Virus record (IMG/VR): IMGVR_UViG_3300030419_005622 | Span: 1 to 25,691 of that record | Reading direction: 5' to 3' (one strand) | Source of the DNA: a virus | DNA length: 25,691 nt | Shown: one piece after another, positions 16,394-24,429 of the stretch | How positions within the stretch are numbered: the stretch's first letter is position 1 | Layout of the letters: every line of letters begins with the position of its first letter | The notes under the pieces: model-generated | Database searches by the model: none | What the model was told of the DNA's origin: nothing | What the model saw: the letters and a program-made list of their open reading frames with translations, nothing else | Position numbers and translations under genes: made by a program

Positions 16394-16738
16394 ATGACTG
16401 TAGGTACTAGACAATACGAAAGTGTTAACTCTACTACTACTACCATGTCTGGAAACGCTGATTTGACACTTACTGCTGCAAGCGACAAGTTGCAAATAGT
16501 TGATCCCGGAGGTAGTGCTAGAAACTTAGACCTTCTTTTTGTTGATAGTTCTGAAACTGGTGTAACAACTGGTTTCGCTGAAGTATACATACAAAACGAA
16601 GCTGATGCAGACGAAGCACTTACTATCAGAGATGGAAACAACTCTGACAATGCTATCGGTGTTCTTGACCAGAACGCAGGTGGATGGTTTAGATTCTGTG
16701 AAGGACAATGGGTGTCTTCCACATCTGGACTTAACTAA
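16394..16738 (+). CDS. Putative head decoration protein, 114 aa
   Basis: 114 residues, beta-rich and acidic, with Thr/Ser-rich N-terminus (MTVGTRQYESVNSTTTTMSG) and a compact jelly-roll-like pattern of strands (NLDLLFVD, GFAEVYIQNE, ALTIRD, WFRFCEGQWVSST). Size, composition and position soon after the coat gene fit capsid decoration or stabilising proteins. TAGGAG lies before the ATG. It contains one Pro-Gly pair encoded CCC-GGA. The gene is followed by the structured element at 16756-16823, so transcript levels may change here. The decoration role is inferred from context and composition. Confidence 0.55.
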   Translation: MTVGTRQYESVNSTTTTMSGNADLTLTAASDKLQIVDPGGSARNLDLLFVDSSETGVTTGFAEVYIQNEADADEALTIRDGNNSDNAIGVLDQNAGGWFRFCEGQWVSSTSGLN

Positions 16739-16755
16739 AAATAATTAGTTTGATA

Positions 16756-16823
16756 ATAGTAGGAGAGGTTTTAGTACATGGTACTAAGGTTTAAATAGCC
16801 TTTTCATTTACCTCTCCTACTAT
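16756..16823 (+). promoter_or_regulatory. Folded RNA element with tiny leader ORF
   Basis: A perfect 14-base stem, ATAGTAGGAGAGGT (16756-16769) with ACCTCTCCTACTAT (16810-16823), encloses a second perfect 7-base hairpin, TTAGTAC (16771-16777), loop ATG, GTACTAA (16781-16787), and weaker pairing TAAAT/ATTTA. The left arm contains AGGAGAGG nine bases before an ATG in the inner loop, which opens a six-residue ORF (MVLRFK, stop TAG 16796-16798). No T tract follows, so it is not a standard terminator. The next gene's ribosome binding site starts right after the stem. Possible roles are attenuation, RNase processing or mRNA protection. Confidence 0.65.
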
Positions 16824-16834
16824 GAAGGAGTAAA

Positions 16835-16948
16835 ATGGCTGAATTTAAATTTGAAGAAGAACCTAAGAAAAAATCTTCCAAGAAAAAAAAGGAAGAAAAG
16901 GTGGAAGAAGAAACTGTAGAAGAAAAAACTACCGAAGATTCTGAATAA
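16835..16948 (+). CDS. Small highly charged protein, 37 aa
   Basis: 37 residues made almost only of Lys, Glu, Thr and Ser (MAEFKFEEEPKKKSSKKKKEE...), certainly disordered. GAAGGAG sits four bases before the ATG, and the stop runs into the next gene's ribosome binding site (GAATAAGGAG). Small KE-rich genes among head genes are common in marine phages and have no assigned role. It is the first gene after the folded RNA element, so its expression is the most likely to be governed by that element. Confidence 0.65.
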   Translation: MAEFKFEEEPKKKSSKKKKEEKVEEETVEEKTTEDSE

Positions 16949-16956
16949 GGAGAAAC

Positions 16957-17262
16957 ATGGCATTTGGACATCAAAAATTAACTGTTGATGCTACAGTAAG
17001 ATCACTTACAGTACCCAATGATGTGAACTTTGCACAGATTAAAGTTGAAACAGCAGCAATAAGGTACAGAATAGATGGCACAGACCCAGCAACTGCTGAA
17101 GGTGTGCTAGTTAGTGCAGGTGATGCTTTTACTGTTTATGGAGCAGATACTTTGGCTGAGATTAAAATGGTTGAAGCAACAAGCACAGATGCAGTTATAA
17201 ATGTATCTTACGGCACAGCTAATACTGGAATACATGGCGTTATTATAAATACGGCAGCGTAG
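16957..17262 (+). CDS. Putative virion-associated beta-sandwich protein, 101 aa
   Basis: 101 residues, beta-rich throughout. The stretch NFAQIKVETAAIRYRIDGTDPATAEGVLVSAGDAFTV matches a pattern I know from small phage virion proteins ('...V-E-x-A-x-I/V-R-Y-R-x-D-G-T-x-P-T-A...G...L...G'), often found near decoration or head-fibre genes. AAGGAG precedes the ATG. It ends in tandem TAG TAG codons. A decoration or fibre role is inferred. Confidence 0.6.
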   Translation: MAFGHQKLTVDATVRSLTVPNDVNFAQIKVETAAIRYRIDGTDPATAEGVLVSAGDAFTVYGADTLAEIKMVEATSTDAVINVSYGTANTGIHGVIINTAA

Positions 17263-17269
17263 TAGGCTT

Positions 17270-17734
17270 ATGGGTAAATATACTAAAGCCAACAAAAATA
17301 ACATATTTAAAGAAGAACCTGAAATATCAGTTTCAGAACATACTGTTACTAAAAATGGCAGAAGAATGAAAATGGTAATTCCAGAGGGCAAGATTGGATA
17401 TGGTGATGTAGAATCTCACGCTCAAATGGCTGGTGATTTAGCTACTAAACATTCTGACGATTCTAAAGCAGGTGAAAAGGCTTATGAAGAAGTTAGAAAG
17501 CATAGATCAGAAGATACTGGTTCTAGCGTAGAACAGCATAAAGCAAAAATGATTTACGATAAAATGGCAAGTCGTATGCCTGTTATTCAAACTTTTAATA
17601 TTGCTGACCCAATAACTGGAGAAGTTATAGCTCAAGAGTTTTTATTTATGAAAACTGAAAAAAGTGGTTTAACTAGACCTTTAAAGATTAGAGTTGATGT
17701 TCAAACAGGTAAAACTACGGAGGTTCCAGTTTAA
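17270..17734 (+). CDS. Hypothetical 154-aa protein
   Basis: 154 residues. The N-terminus is basic, then a polar region (VTKNGRRMKMVIPEGKIGYGDVESHAQMAGDL), a helical middle (KAYEEVRKHRSEDT...EQHKAKMIYDKMASRM), and a C-terminal beta region (VIQTFNIADPITGEVIAQEFLFMKTE...LKIRVDVQTGKTTEVPV). No motif recognised. The ribosome binding site is weak (TAGTAGG). The stop shares a base with the next ATG (TAATG), so it is coupled to the tail adaptor gene. The location between decoration and adaptor genes suggests a head-completion role, inferred only. Confidence 0.55.
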   Translation: MGKYTKANKNNIFKEEPEISVSEHTVTKNGRRMKMVIPEGKIGYGDVESHAQMAGDLATKHSDDSKAGEKAYEEVRKHRSEDTGSSVEQHKAKMIYDKMASRMPVIQTFNIADPITGEVIAQEFLFMKTEKSGLTRPLKIRVDVQTGKTTEVPV

Positions 17735-19050
17735 TGGCAACAACAACATTAGATACAATGCTACCTCAATTTGGAAGGTATATTGGTGCATACATAGGTT
17801 CATTTACCACTACAACTGCTATTGCAGCAAACACATCAGTAGTGTCTACGGAACTTACTGATTCTGGTTTTAACAATGATGATGCACTAAATGACACCTT
17901 TATTAAAATTACAAGTGCTAACAATGATGACACTGTAAGGCGTGTAACGGACTATACAGCAAGTTCTGGCACAATTACTGTATCAGGTACTGCTTTGACA
18001 TCAGATAGTAGCACACAGGCTACTTTTGAACTTTACAGGTATGACCCTGACCAATTAAGAGATACTTTAAACGATGCTAGATTAGAAGCATTTCCTGAAT
18101 TATATAAGCATGTTGAAGATACAACCTTAACATTAGAAGGTTCGCAACATAAATATGCTAGACCTACTTCTATAAGGCAAGGATTTGTTAGGCAAATATA
18201 TGAAGAACCCAGAATTGATGCTAAATCTTTTGCAAATAATATTGTTAATACTTTAAATTGTGATTTTGAAGAGTGGACTGATTCAACAACACCTGCTGAT
18301 TGGGTAAATGATAGTTTTACAAGCATAACTCAAGAAACAGAAACTACTGGACCAGATAATTGGATGGTATTTAGTGGTACTTATTCTGCACAATTCCAAG
18401 TTGCAGCAGGTTCTGTAAATACAGCCTTACTTACAGTTCCAAGTGGAACTAACTATAAAGGCGAAGAAATTAATGTAGGAATATGGGTATATTCAAGAAC
18501 AGCAAGTAGAGTATCAGCAGCAATTCAAATAGATTCAGGTACTATTTCAACAGGCACTACTCATTCCGGAGGTGGATGGGAAAGGCTTACTCATACTTTA
18601 GTTGCAACAGATTTAGCTACGAGTATTAAAGTTGGACTTCATGTAACAAGCACATCTGATGCTTTTGTATTTTATGCAGATGAAATAGTTGCTACAGCAG
18701 GACAAAGTGAAATACCTCAATCTTTAGGAAGTCCTATTATGGGATGGAGAGAAGAAACTGACAATATTATTATTCATGGAATTAGAAGTGCAAATAATTA
18801 CCAATTAAGAGTTAGAGGTATGGCTTTATTGTCTTCATTGTCAAGTGGTTCAGATACTATGGAAATAGAAGGAGATCAATTAAGATTATTATTTTCTTAT
18901 GCTGCGATGCTTTGGTTTCAACAAGATATTGACCAACTTGACGATACAGAATTTCAAATTGCACAAAGGAGATTTGGTCATTTTAGGAATATGGCAGCTA
19001 CTTCTAAGGGAAGAATGGCTCCTATTACATTGCTCAAAGGAGTATACTAA
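17734..19050 (+). CDS. Putative head-tail adaptor with inserted carbohydrate-binding-like domain
   Basis: 438 residues in apparent three parts. Residues 1-165 include a beta region (VVSTELTDSGFNNDDALNDTFIKIT...) and a helical adaptor-like segment (DPDQLRDTLNDARLEAFPELYKHVED). Residues about 170-322 (NCDFEEWTDSTTPADWVND ... VTSTSDAFVFYADEIVA) have the hallmarks of a jelly-roll carbohydrate-binding module of the CBM4/9 type: opening 'N.DFE.W...TP..W', closing 'V...SDAFVFYADEI'. Residues 345-438 return to adaptor-like helices (LRLLFSYAAMLWFQQDIDQLDDTEFQIAQRRFGHF). GGAGG is 10 bases before the ATG. Context before the large tail protein and the absence of a tail tube suggest a podovirus gp4-like or gp11-like adaptor carrying a sugar-binding insert. 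The adaptor call is moderate, the insert call good. Confidence 0.55.
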   Translation: MATTTLDTMLPQFGRYIGAYIGSFTTTTAIAANTSVVSTELTDSGFNNDDALNDTFIKITSANNDDTVRRVTDYTASSGTITVSGTALTSDSSTQATFELYRYDPDQLRDTLNDARLEAFPELYKHVEDTTLTLEGSQHKYARPTSIRQGFVRQIYEEPRIDAKSFANNIVNTLNCDFEEWTDSTTPADWVNDSFTSITQETETTGPDNWMVFSGTYSAQFQVAAGSVNTALLTVPSGTNYKGEEINVGIWVYSRTASRVSAAIQIDSGTISTGTTHSGGGWERLTHTLVATDLATSIKVGLHVTSTSDAFVFYADEIVATAGQSEIPQSLGSPIMGWREETDNIIIHGIRSANNYQLRVRGMALLSSLSSGSDTMEIEGDQLRLLFSYAAMLWFQQDIDQLDDTEFQIAQRRFGHFRNMAATSKGRMAPITLLKGVY

Positions 19051-21632
19051 TGCCAACTGCTAAATCTGATTCTGATATAGTTCTTAGCAAAACTGATGGT
19101 TCAAGTTCTATTGTAGGTATTAAACTTCATAAAAATTCTTCAGGATTACCGGGTGGATATAGGATTGAACATCTTTCACCAGCACCACCTAGGCAAGCAA
19201 CTGATGCAGCAAACTATCAACAACAATCTCCAGACATAGGACTTGTATTAGACCAGCAAACATGGCACAGAGGATTTGGAGCATCGTTTATAGAACAGTT
19301 TGGTACTGCAAGTGAAGCAAATGCTGCAAAAGCAGTTTATGGCTATACAGAGGATGCTTTGGCTATGTTTAAAGGCGAGATAACTACTGGCTACCTTATT
19401 GATGAAACAGACAGTATGCTTAGAAATGGTAGATTTGAAGCAATATCATCAGATGATTATACTATAGACCCTTGGTCTAAATCAGCATCTGGAATGACAT
19501 TTGAAGGCGATACAAGTTCTACATATATAAGAAACGGAAAAGCAGGAGCAAAAGTTGTAACTACAGGAACAAGTCAATATGTAGAGCAAACTCTTAATAA
19601 TGCTTCTTTATTTCAAAGTAGAAAAATATTTTTACATGGATATTTAAAAAGAGTATCAGGTTCTGGAAATGCTACAGTTAGCATTATAGAAAGTGGTGGT
19701 TCTAGCACACCAACTACATCATCTCAGGCTATTACAAATACAGATTGGCAAAATGCACATTCATCTGGGTCTTCTGGAACAGATTTAAATGTAACAATAC
19801 AAAGTGATACTACTGGTATCAAAATAAGAGTTACTTTTAGTGCATCTGGAGATACTTGGGCAATGGATGATTTCTCTATTATTCCAGAAGGTGGAGTAGT
19901 TGCAACTCAACCCCAAGAATTTGGTGGAAAAATATATGTTGGTTGTGGTAGACAAATACTTCAATGGGATGATGACAATAATTACTGGAAACCTGTTTAT
20001 TGGGATAGTGCATATTCAATTACAAGCCTTGCTAGCTATAAATCCGTTCTTTATGCAGCTTTAGGTGAATATTCAGCAAGTTCTACAACTGAAGGTAGCA
20101 TGATAGTTGCAACTGAAAGACCATATAAAAGGTCTTCAAATGGAACATCTTGGTCTACACCAAGTAATAGTGGAGATAATAATCAAAGCAAAGCATCTTA
20201 TTTTACTACTGCAAGAAATGCTAGTGGAGATATGGCTTTATTTAAAACTAGAGGAAATACAGTAAATGTTTGTACTGATGGTACCGATACAGCAAACTGG
20301 GGAACTGAAATAGATGCAGGAAATCCTGACAGGTCAATAGTAAGTTTATTTGGTTCAAATGATATTCTTTATGTAGGTAGAGAAGATGGACTTATGTCTT
20401 ATGACAGAGCAACTAATAAGTTTTTAGATTTACAGCCAGAAGCCAATTTCTTCCCTGATGAACATAACTTTAGAGTTGCTCAAGGTAGGTCAGGTTCAAT
20501 TTTTGCATCAGGTGGTGACCAATCTTTTTGGAAAATAAGTCCGGGTAGTTATAGTGGTTCGTATGTATGGGAAGACCAATCTTATTTATTTAAAGCACCA
20601 ACATTTAGAGGATTTGGTGGAAGAATTACAGGTTTAGCACAAGATAAAAATAATTTATTTGTCGCTCTTGCTGATGATTTAGGTAGAGAAGGTGGGTTTC
20701 CATATACTTTTCCGTTTGCTTTAGCAGGTGCAGGTATATCAAAAACAGTTAAATTATTATCAGTTAGAACTCAGAGAGAAAGTGGTTCTTCTGCTCCAGA
20801 AGAAATTGCACATACTATGGCTAGTTTTACTGTTACACAAGTTTATCAAATGGGTAAATTTCAAGGCTCAGAAAGAAATAGTTTATTTGTTTTTGGGTCT
20901 AATATTGATGACAATGCTAACGATTCAAGCAATAATAAAGAGCCAAGATTATTTAGAGTTAGGATGCCTGTAAGAAATGAAAATCCAGCATTAAATGCAG
21001 TTACAGAACAGCAGTTTTCAGGTAATTTTTATACACCATTTATAAACTTTAACTTCCCAGATGTTAATAAGACAGGAGTTAAACTTACTTTAACTGGTTT
21101 AAATTTAGATTCAAATAAATATGTAACTGTTTATTATAAAACAGATGATGATTCAGATGATGATGATGCAGGTTGGAATACTTGGGGAAGTGATGGACAA
21201 TTTACATCAAGTGGGCAGACAGTAGCAGCTTCTTTATCTACTCTTACAAATTTTGATCGTATTAGATTTAAAATTACTTTTACTAGCAATGTAAATAGTT
21301 CTGCTCCTAGGATAACTTCATTAGTATTTCACGCTGCTTGGAATCCTATTGATTATAGAAAATGGACTGCTGTTACAAAATTAACTGATAGAAGAAGTTT
21401 ACAATTAAGAAGAACAATAAAATCTGGATTATCAACTACAGATATAACTAATTTAGAAACATTAAGACAAGAACCATTTGTATTATTTACAGATATTGAT
21501 GGTACTTCACATTATGTTAATTTAAAATTCACAGATGACTTAATTTCTAATAGAATATATGCTAATAGAAATGTGTCACCTGACCAGACAAGGTTATTTA
21601 CTTTGGAAATGACGGAGGTTAAAACAAGTTAA
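19050..21632 (+). CDS. Large beta-rich tail protein (nozzle-like) with carbohydrate-binding-like domain
   Basis: 860 residues. Residues about 125-277 (NGRFEAISSDDYTIDPWSKS ... GDTWAMDDFSIIPEGG) form a second CBM4/9-like jelly roll resembling that in the preceding protein. Residues 280-620 repeat short strands typical of a beta-propeller (GGKIYVGCGRQILQWD, YKSVLYAALGEY, SNDILYVGREDGLMSYD, DKNNLFVALADD). A very acidic run (TDDDSDDDDAGW, about 698-708) sits in a C-terminal beta-sandwich followed by a final domain (WTAVTKLTDRRSLQLRR...). Nozzle proteins of T7 (gp12) and P22 (gp10) are propellers, so a tail tube/nozzle role is reasonable for a short-tailed phage. AAAGGAG precedes the ATG, which overlaps the previous stop. 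Confidence 0.55.
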   Translation: MPTAKSDSDIVLSKTDGSSSIVGIKLHKNSSGLPGGYRIEHLSPAPPRQATDAANYQQQSPDIGLVLDQQTWHRGFGASFIEQFGTASEANAAKAVYGYTEDALAMFKGEITTGYLIDETDSMLRNGRFEAISSDDYTIDPWSKSASGMTFEGDTSSTYIRNGKAGAKVVTTGTSQYVEQTLNNASLFQSRKIFLHGYLKRVSGSGNATVSIIESGGSSTPTTSSQAITNTDWQNAHSSGSSGTDLNVTIQSDTTGIKIRVTFSASGDTWAMDDFSIIPEGGVVATQPQEFGGKIYVGCGRQILQWDDDNNYWKPVYWDSAYSITSLASYKSVLYAALGEYSASSTTEGSMIVATERPYKRSSNGTSWSTPSNSGDNNQSKASYFTTARNASGDMALFKTRGNTVNVCTDGTDTANWGTEIDAGNPDRSIVSLFGSNDILYVGREDGLMSYDRATNKFLDLQPEANFFPDEHNFRVAQGRSGSIFASGGDQSFWKISPGSYSGSYVWEDQSYLFKAPTFRGFGGRITGLAQDKNNLFVALADDLGREGGFPYTFPFALAGAGISKTVKLLSVRTQRESGSSAPEEIAHTMASFTVTQVYQMGKFQGSERNSLFVFGSNIDDNANDSSNNKEPRLFRVRMPVRNENPALNAVTEQQFSGNFYTPFINFNFPDVNKTGVKLTLTGLNLDSNKYVTVYYKTDDDSDDDDAGWNTWGSDGQFTSSGQTVAASLSTLTNFDRIRFKITFTSNVNSSAPRITSLVFHAAWNPIDYRKWTAVTKLTDRRSLQLRRTIKSGLSTTDITNLETLRQEPFVLFTDIDGTSHYVNLKFTDDLISNRIYANRNVSPDQTRLFTLEMTEVKTS

Positions 21633-23449
21633 TGGCAAACGAATTAAAACACGCAAGCGTAGGTTCTCAGTTATCTCAGACTGAATACGAATCAATTACT
21701 GGACATACTTTAGATTCACAAGCTGCTGGAGATATTATATATGCTAGTTCTACTACACAATTATCAAGATTAGGCATAGGTAGTGCTGGTCAAGTCTTAA
21801 TGACAAACTCAGGGGCATCAGCACCTGAATGGTCAGCAGCACTAACAGGAGTAACTTCGATATATGCTACTGATTTAATAATAGGTGAGGACTCACAGAC
21901 TGCTATAGACTTTGGTACTGCTAACGAAATTGATTTTAAAGTAGATAATGCAAATAGATTAACATTGACTGCTAGTGCATTATATCCTGCAACTGACAAC
22001 CAAATAGACTTAGGTACAAGTTCACTTGAATTTAAAGATGCTTATTTTGATGGCACAGTAACAGCAGATGCCTTTGCAGGTCCTCTTACAGGTGATGTAA
22101 CTGGTACTGCATCTGTAGCAACTACAGTAACTATTACAGATAACGAGAGTACCGATGAAGATAATGCAGTTGTATTTACAGCAGGTGGAGATGTTGATGG
22201 TGGAGATTTAGGTTTAGAATCTGATGGTAATTTAACATATAACCCAAGTACAGGTAGACTTACGGCTACTCAACTTGCAGGTACATTACAAACAGCAAGT
22301 CAAACTAACATAACAGGAGTTGGTACTATTTCAACTGGTGTTTGGCAAGGAACTGCTATAGCTTCTAGTTATATAGCAGCCGATGCTATTACAGGAGCCA
22401 AGATAGCAGACGATGCTATTGATAGTGAACACTATACAGATGGCTCGATTGATACTGCTCATATAGCAGACGACCAAGTTACTCTTGCAAAAATGGCTGG
22501 ATTGGCTAGAGGTAAAATTATATATGGTGATGCAAGTGGTGATCCTGCTGCTTTAGCAGTTGGTTCTGCAAACTATGTATTAACATCAGATGGCACAGAT
22601 ATCGCTTGGGCAGCAGCAACTACAGGAGATATTACAGGCGTAACAGCAGGTGATGGTATTAGTGGTGGTGGAACTTCAGGTGGAGTTACAGTTGCAGTTG
22701 ATTTAGGTACAAACTCTGGACTTGAAATAGATAGCAATAAATTACAGATAGCCAAAGGAATATCACAACATGATGTGCCACAGTTTACATCAGGTGTAGC
22801 AGATGATGATTTCTTACGAGTAGACGGCACAGTCGTAGAAGGTAGAAGTGCATCAGAAGTTTTATCTGATATAGGTGCTTCAGCTGCAGCAGGTAGTTCA
22901 AGTATAGTTACAGTTGGTGCAGTAAACGCAGGTTCAATAACATCAGGATTTTCAAGCATAGATGTTGGGTCAGGTGCTATATCAACAACAGGAACAGTAA
23001 GTGCTGGAATAGTAGATATCACACAAGAAGCACATTTGGATTCATCACCAACAGACGAAACTGTATCAGGAATAACTGCTACATTTACAGCAGGTGAAGA
23101 TTTAGTAAGAGGTGAGGTAGTTTATTTTAAAGCAGCAGATTCTAAAATGTGGAAAGCAGTAGCTTCAGCTTCAGCTACTTCAAGATGTGTTGCTATGGCA
23201 GCAGCTGATATATCGGCAGATGCAACAGGTAAATTCTTATTGTATGGATTTTTAGGTGACAATGGTTCATTCCCAGCATATACAGTTGGTGGAACATTAT
23301 ATACTCCAGAAGCAGAAACAAGTAGCGAAAATGTGCCTGAACAAACAGCACCTGATAGTGATGGTGACTTTGTACAAGTTCTTGGTTTTGCAGTTACAGC
23401 AAACTCTGTATTTTTTAATCCAAGCAACGATATTATAGAACACGCATAA
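21632..23449 (+). CDS. Tail fibre protein
   Basis: 605 residues, Gly/Ala/Thr/Ser/Asp-rich with many short repeats of tail fibres: 'DNQIDLGTSSLEFKDAYFDGTVTADAFAGPLTGDVTGTASVA', 'IADDAIDSEHYTDGSIDTAHIADDQVTLAKM', and the 'GITGVTAGDGISGGGTSGGVTVAVDL' type, all common in trimeric phage fibres. The C-terminal 150 residues (FTAGEDLVRGEVVYFKAADSKMWKA... FVQVLGFAVTANSVFF) look like a compact virion-associated beta domain. It likely extends from the tail and contacts the host. The start overlaps the previous stop in TAATG, with GGAGG 13 bases upstream. Confidence 0.85.
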   Translation: MANELKHASVGSQLSQTEYESITGHTLDSQAAGDIIYASSTTQLSRLGIGSAGQVLMTNSGASAPEWSAALTGVTSIYATDLIIGEDSQTAIDFGTANEIDFKVDNANRLTLTASALYPATDNQIDLGTSSLEFKDAYFDGTVTADAFAGPLTGDVTGTASVATTVTITDNESTDEDNAVVFTAGGDVDGGDLGLESDGNLTYNPSTGRLTATQLAGTLQTASQTNITGVGTISTGVWQGTAIASSYIAADAITGAKIADDAIDSEHYTDGSIDTAHIADDQVTLAKMAGLARGKIIYGDASGDPAALAVGSANYVLTSDGTDIAWAAATTGDITGVTAGDGISGGGTSGGVTVAVDLGTNSGLEIDSNKLQIAKGISQHDVPQFTSGVADDDFLRVDGTVVEGRSASEVLSDIGASAAAGSSSIVTVGAVNAGSITSGFSSIDVGSGAISTTGTVSAGIVDITQEAHLDSSPTDETVSGITATFTAGEDLVRGEVVYFKAADSKMWKAVASASATSRCVAMAAADISADATGKFLLYGFLGDNGSFPAYTVGGTLYTPEAETSSENVPEQTAPDSDGDFVQVLGFAVTANSVFFNPSNDIIEHA

Positions 23450-23450
23450 T

Positions 23451-23822
23451 ATGGGTAACGAAATAGAAAAATTAAATGGAATTGCACTAGCAAGTATTGA
23501 AAAATTAAATGGATTAACTGATGCCAACATGGAGCATGTTAACGGATTAGATTTCGTAGGTTTAGTGCAAGGTGATACATTTTCTACATCTAGTGCTACC
23601 TTAGACACAGCAAGAAGTAGACTATTTGGATTTGGAGTGAGCAGGGATGCAATTATTATTGGTGGTGGAAAAAATAGTTCTGGAACGAAATTAACATCTT
23701 GTGAAGGATATAATGGTTCTACTGGAGCAACTGATGCTGTGGCAGCCATAGGAACGGCAACTCATTCTTTAACTGGGTGTGGTTCAGAAAGTGCAGGATT
23801 AATTCATGGAGGGGCAACTTAG
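23451..23822 (+). CDS. Kelch-repeat tail protein, part before the in-frame TAG
   Basis: 123 residues. The N-terminus carries a three-fold 11-residue repeat (IEKLNGIALAS, IEKLNGLTDAN, MEHVNGLDF) which often begins marine-phage tail proteins and may be the virion anchor. Residue 45 onward is kelch-like: FGFGVSRDAIIIGGGKNSSGTKLTSCEGYNGST, then GTATHSLTGCGSESAGLIHGGAT, where a TAG interrupts the repeat. The frame continues in phase into the next gene, whose first residues complete the broken repeat, so the true protein may be 325 residues. Read-through, a C-to-T nonsense mutation (CAG to TAG) and assembly error are all possible. There is no strong ribosome binding site; the TAATATGG junction suggests coupling. 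Confidence 0.7.
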   Translation: MGNEIEKLNGIALASIEKLNGLTDANMEHVNGLDFVGLVQGDTFSTSSATLDTARSRLFGFGVSRDAIIIGGGKNSSGTKLTSCEGYNGSTGATDAVAAIGTATHSLTGCGSESAGLIHGGAT

Positions 23823-24428
23823 ATGGCAGAAATAAGAACATCGTATGAATATACTGGTGGTGGCACAGATAGCTGGGGAAGTAGTGCAAACTCTAATACC
23901 AATGGTGGCGAATGTACTGCTATTGGTGGAACACAAGGTAGTGCGTTATCAAATGGTGGGTACATAGGTGGTTATAATGCTGAATCTGAAAGTTATGATG
24001 GTTCATCTTGGTCAACTACTCCTGCAAACTTAAGTGCAAACCAAGCGTATGGTTCTGGAACAGGAACATCTAGTTCAGATTATTTAATAGTTGGTGGTTA
24101 CAATGGTTCTGTCTTAGATACATCATATACATTTGATGGTAGTAGTTGGTCATCTAGTTATGATCTTGCAAATGCAAGGAATGTAGGAAGTTTAATGGGT
24201 ACTCCAGCAGATGCTTGTCTTACTGGTGGTGGCAGGATTGCTAATAATGATAGCGAAATATTTGCAGGTACAAGTTGGGCAACTGGTCCAACTCCTAGTG
24301 ATGATAGACACCATACAAACCCTAGCACTAATTGTGGTGGCACAAATGGTAGTGCAACTTTAGGTGGTGGTACTACATCATCTACAAGTTCAGCAACAAA
24401 TCTAATAATGCACTTGGATAAATCTTAA
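23823..24428 (+). CDS. Kelch-repeat tail protein, part after the in-frame TAG
   Basis: 201 residues in the same frame as the preceding ORF, separated only by TAG, with ATG as the very next codon. It continues the kelch series: SYEYTGGGTDSW, GGYNAESESYDGSSW, GGYNGSVLDTSYTFDGSSW, GGGRIANNDSEIFAGTSW. Such blades usually make a beta-propeller at a tail tip that binds a receptor sugar or protein. GGAGGGG lies 8 bases before the ATG, so independent initiation or reinitiation is possible, although those bases are also the normal coding of the 'HGGA' repeat element. The first blade lacks its opening strand here, which argues that this part is not a complete protein by itself. Confidence 0.7.
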   Translation: MAEIRTSYEYTGGGTDSWGSSANSNTNGGECTAIGGTQGSALSNGGYIGGYNAESESYDGSSWSTTPANLSANQAYGSGTGTSSSDYLIVGGYNGSVLDTSYTFDGSSWSSSYDLANARNVGSLMGTPADACLTGGGRIANNDSEIFAGTSWATGPTPSDDRHHTNPSTNCGGTNGSATLGGGTTSSTSSATNLIMHLDKS

Positions 24429-24429
24429 T

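Noticed and set aside
16756-16823. Simple rho-independent terminator
   Set aside because: The stem is strong, but it is followed by TGAAGGAGTAAA and the next gene, with no T tract on the plus strand.
15683-17262. Genome-wide reassignment of TAG as an explanation for the split kelch gene
   Set aside because: The coat, the 101-aa and the 69-aa genes end in TAG at sensible places, with the next gene's start right after; the 101-aa gene even has two TAG in a row.
22573-23749. Antisense ORFs under the tail fibre and kelch genes
   Set aside because: The complement of Gly/Thr/Ala repeats gives open frames rich in Pro, Val and Thr; no start signals, and the plus-strand genes are clearly real.
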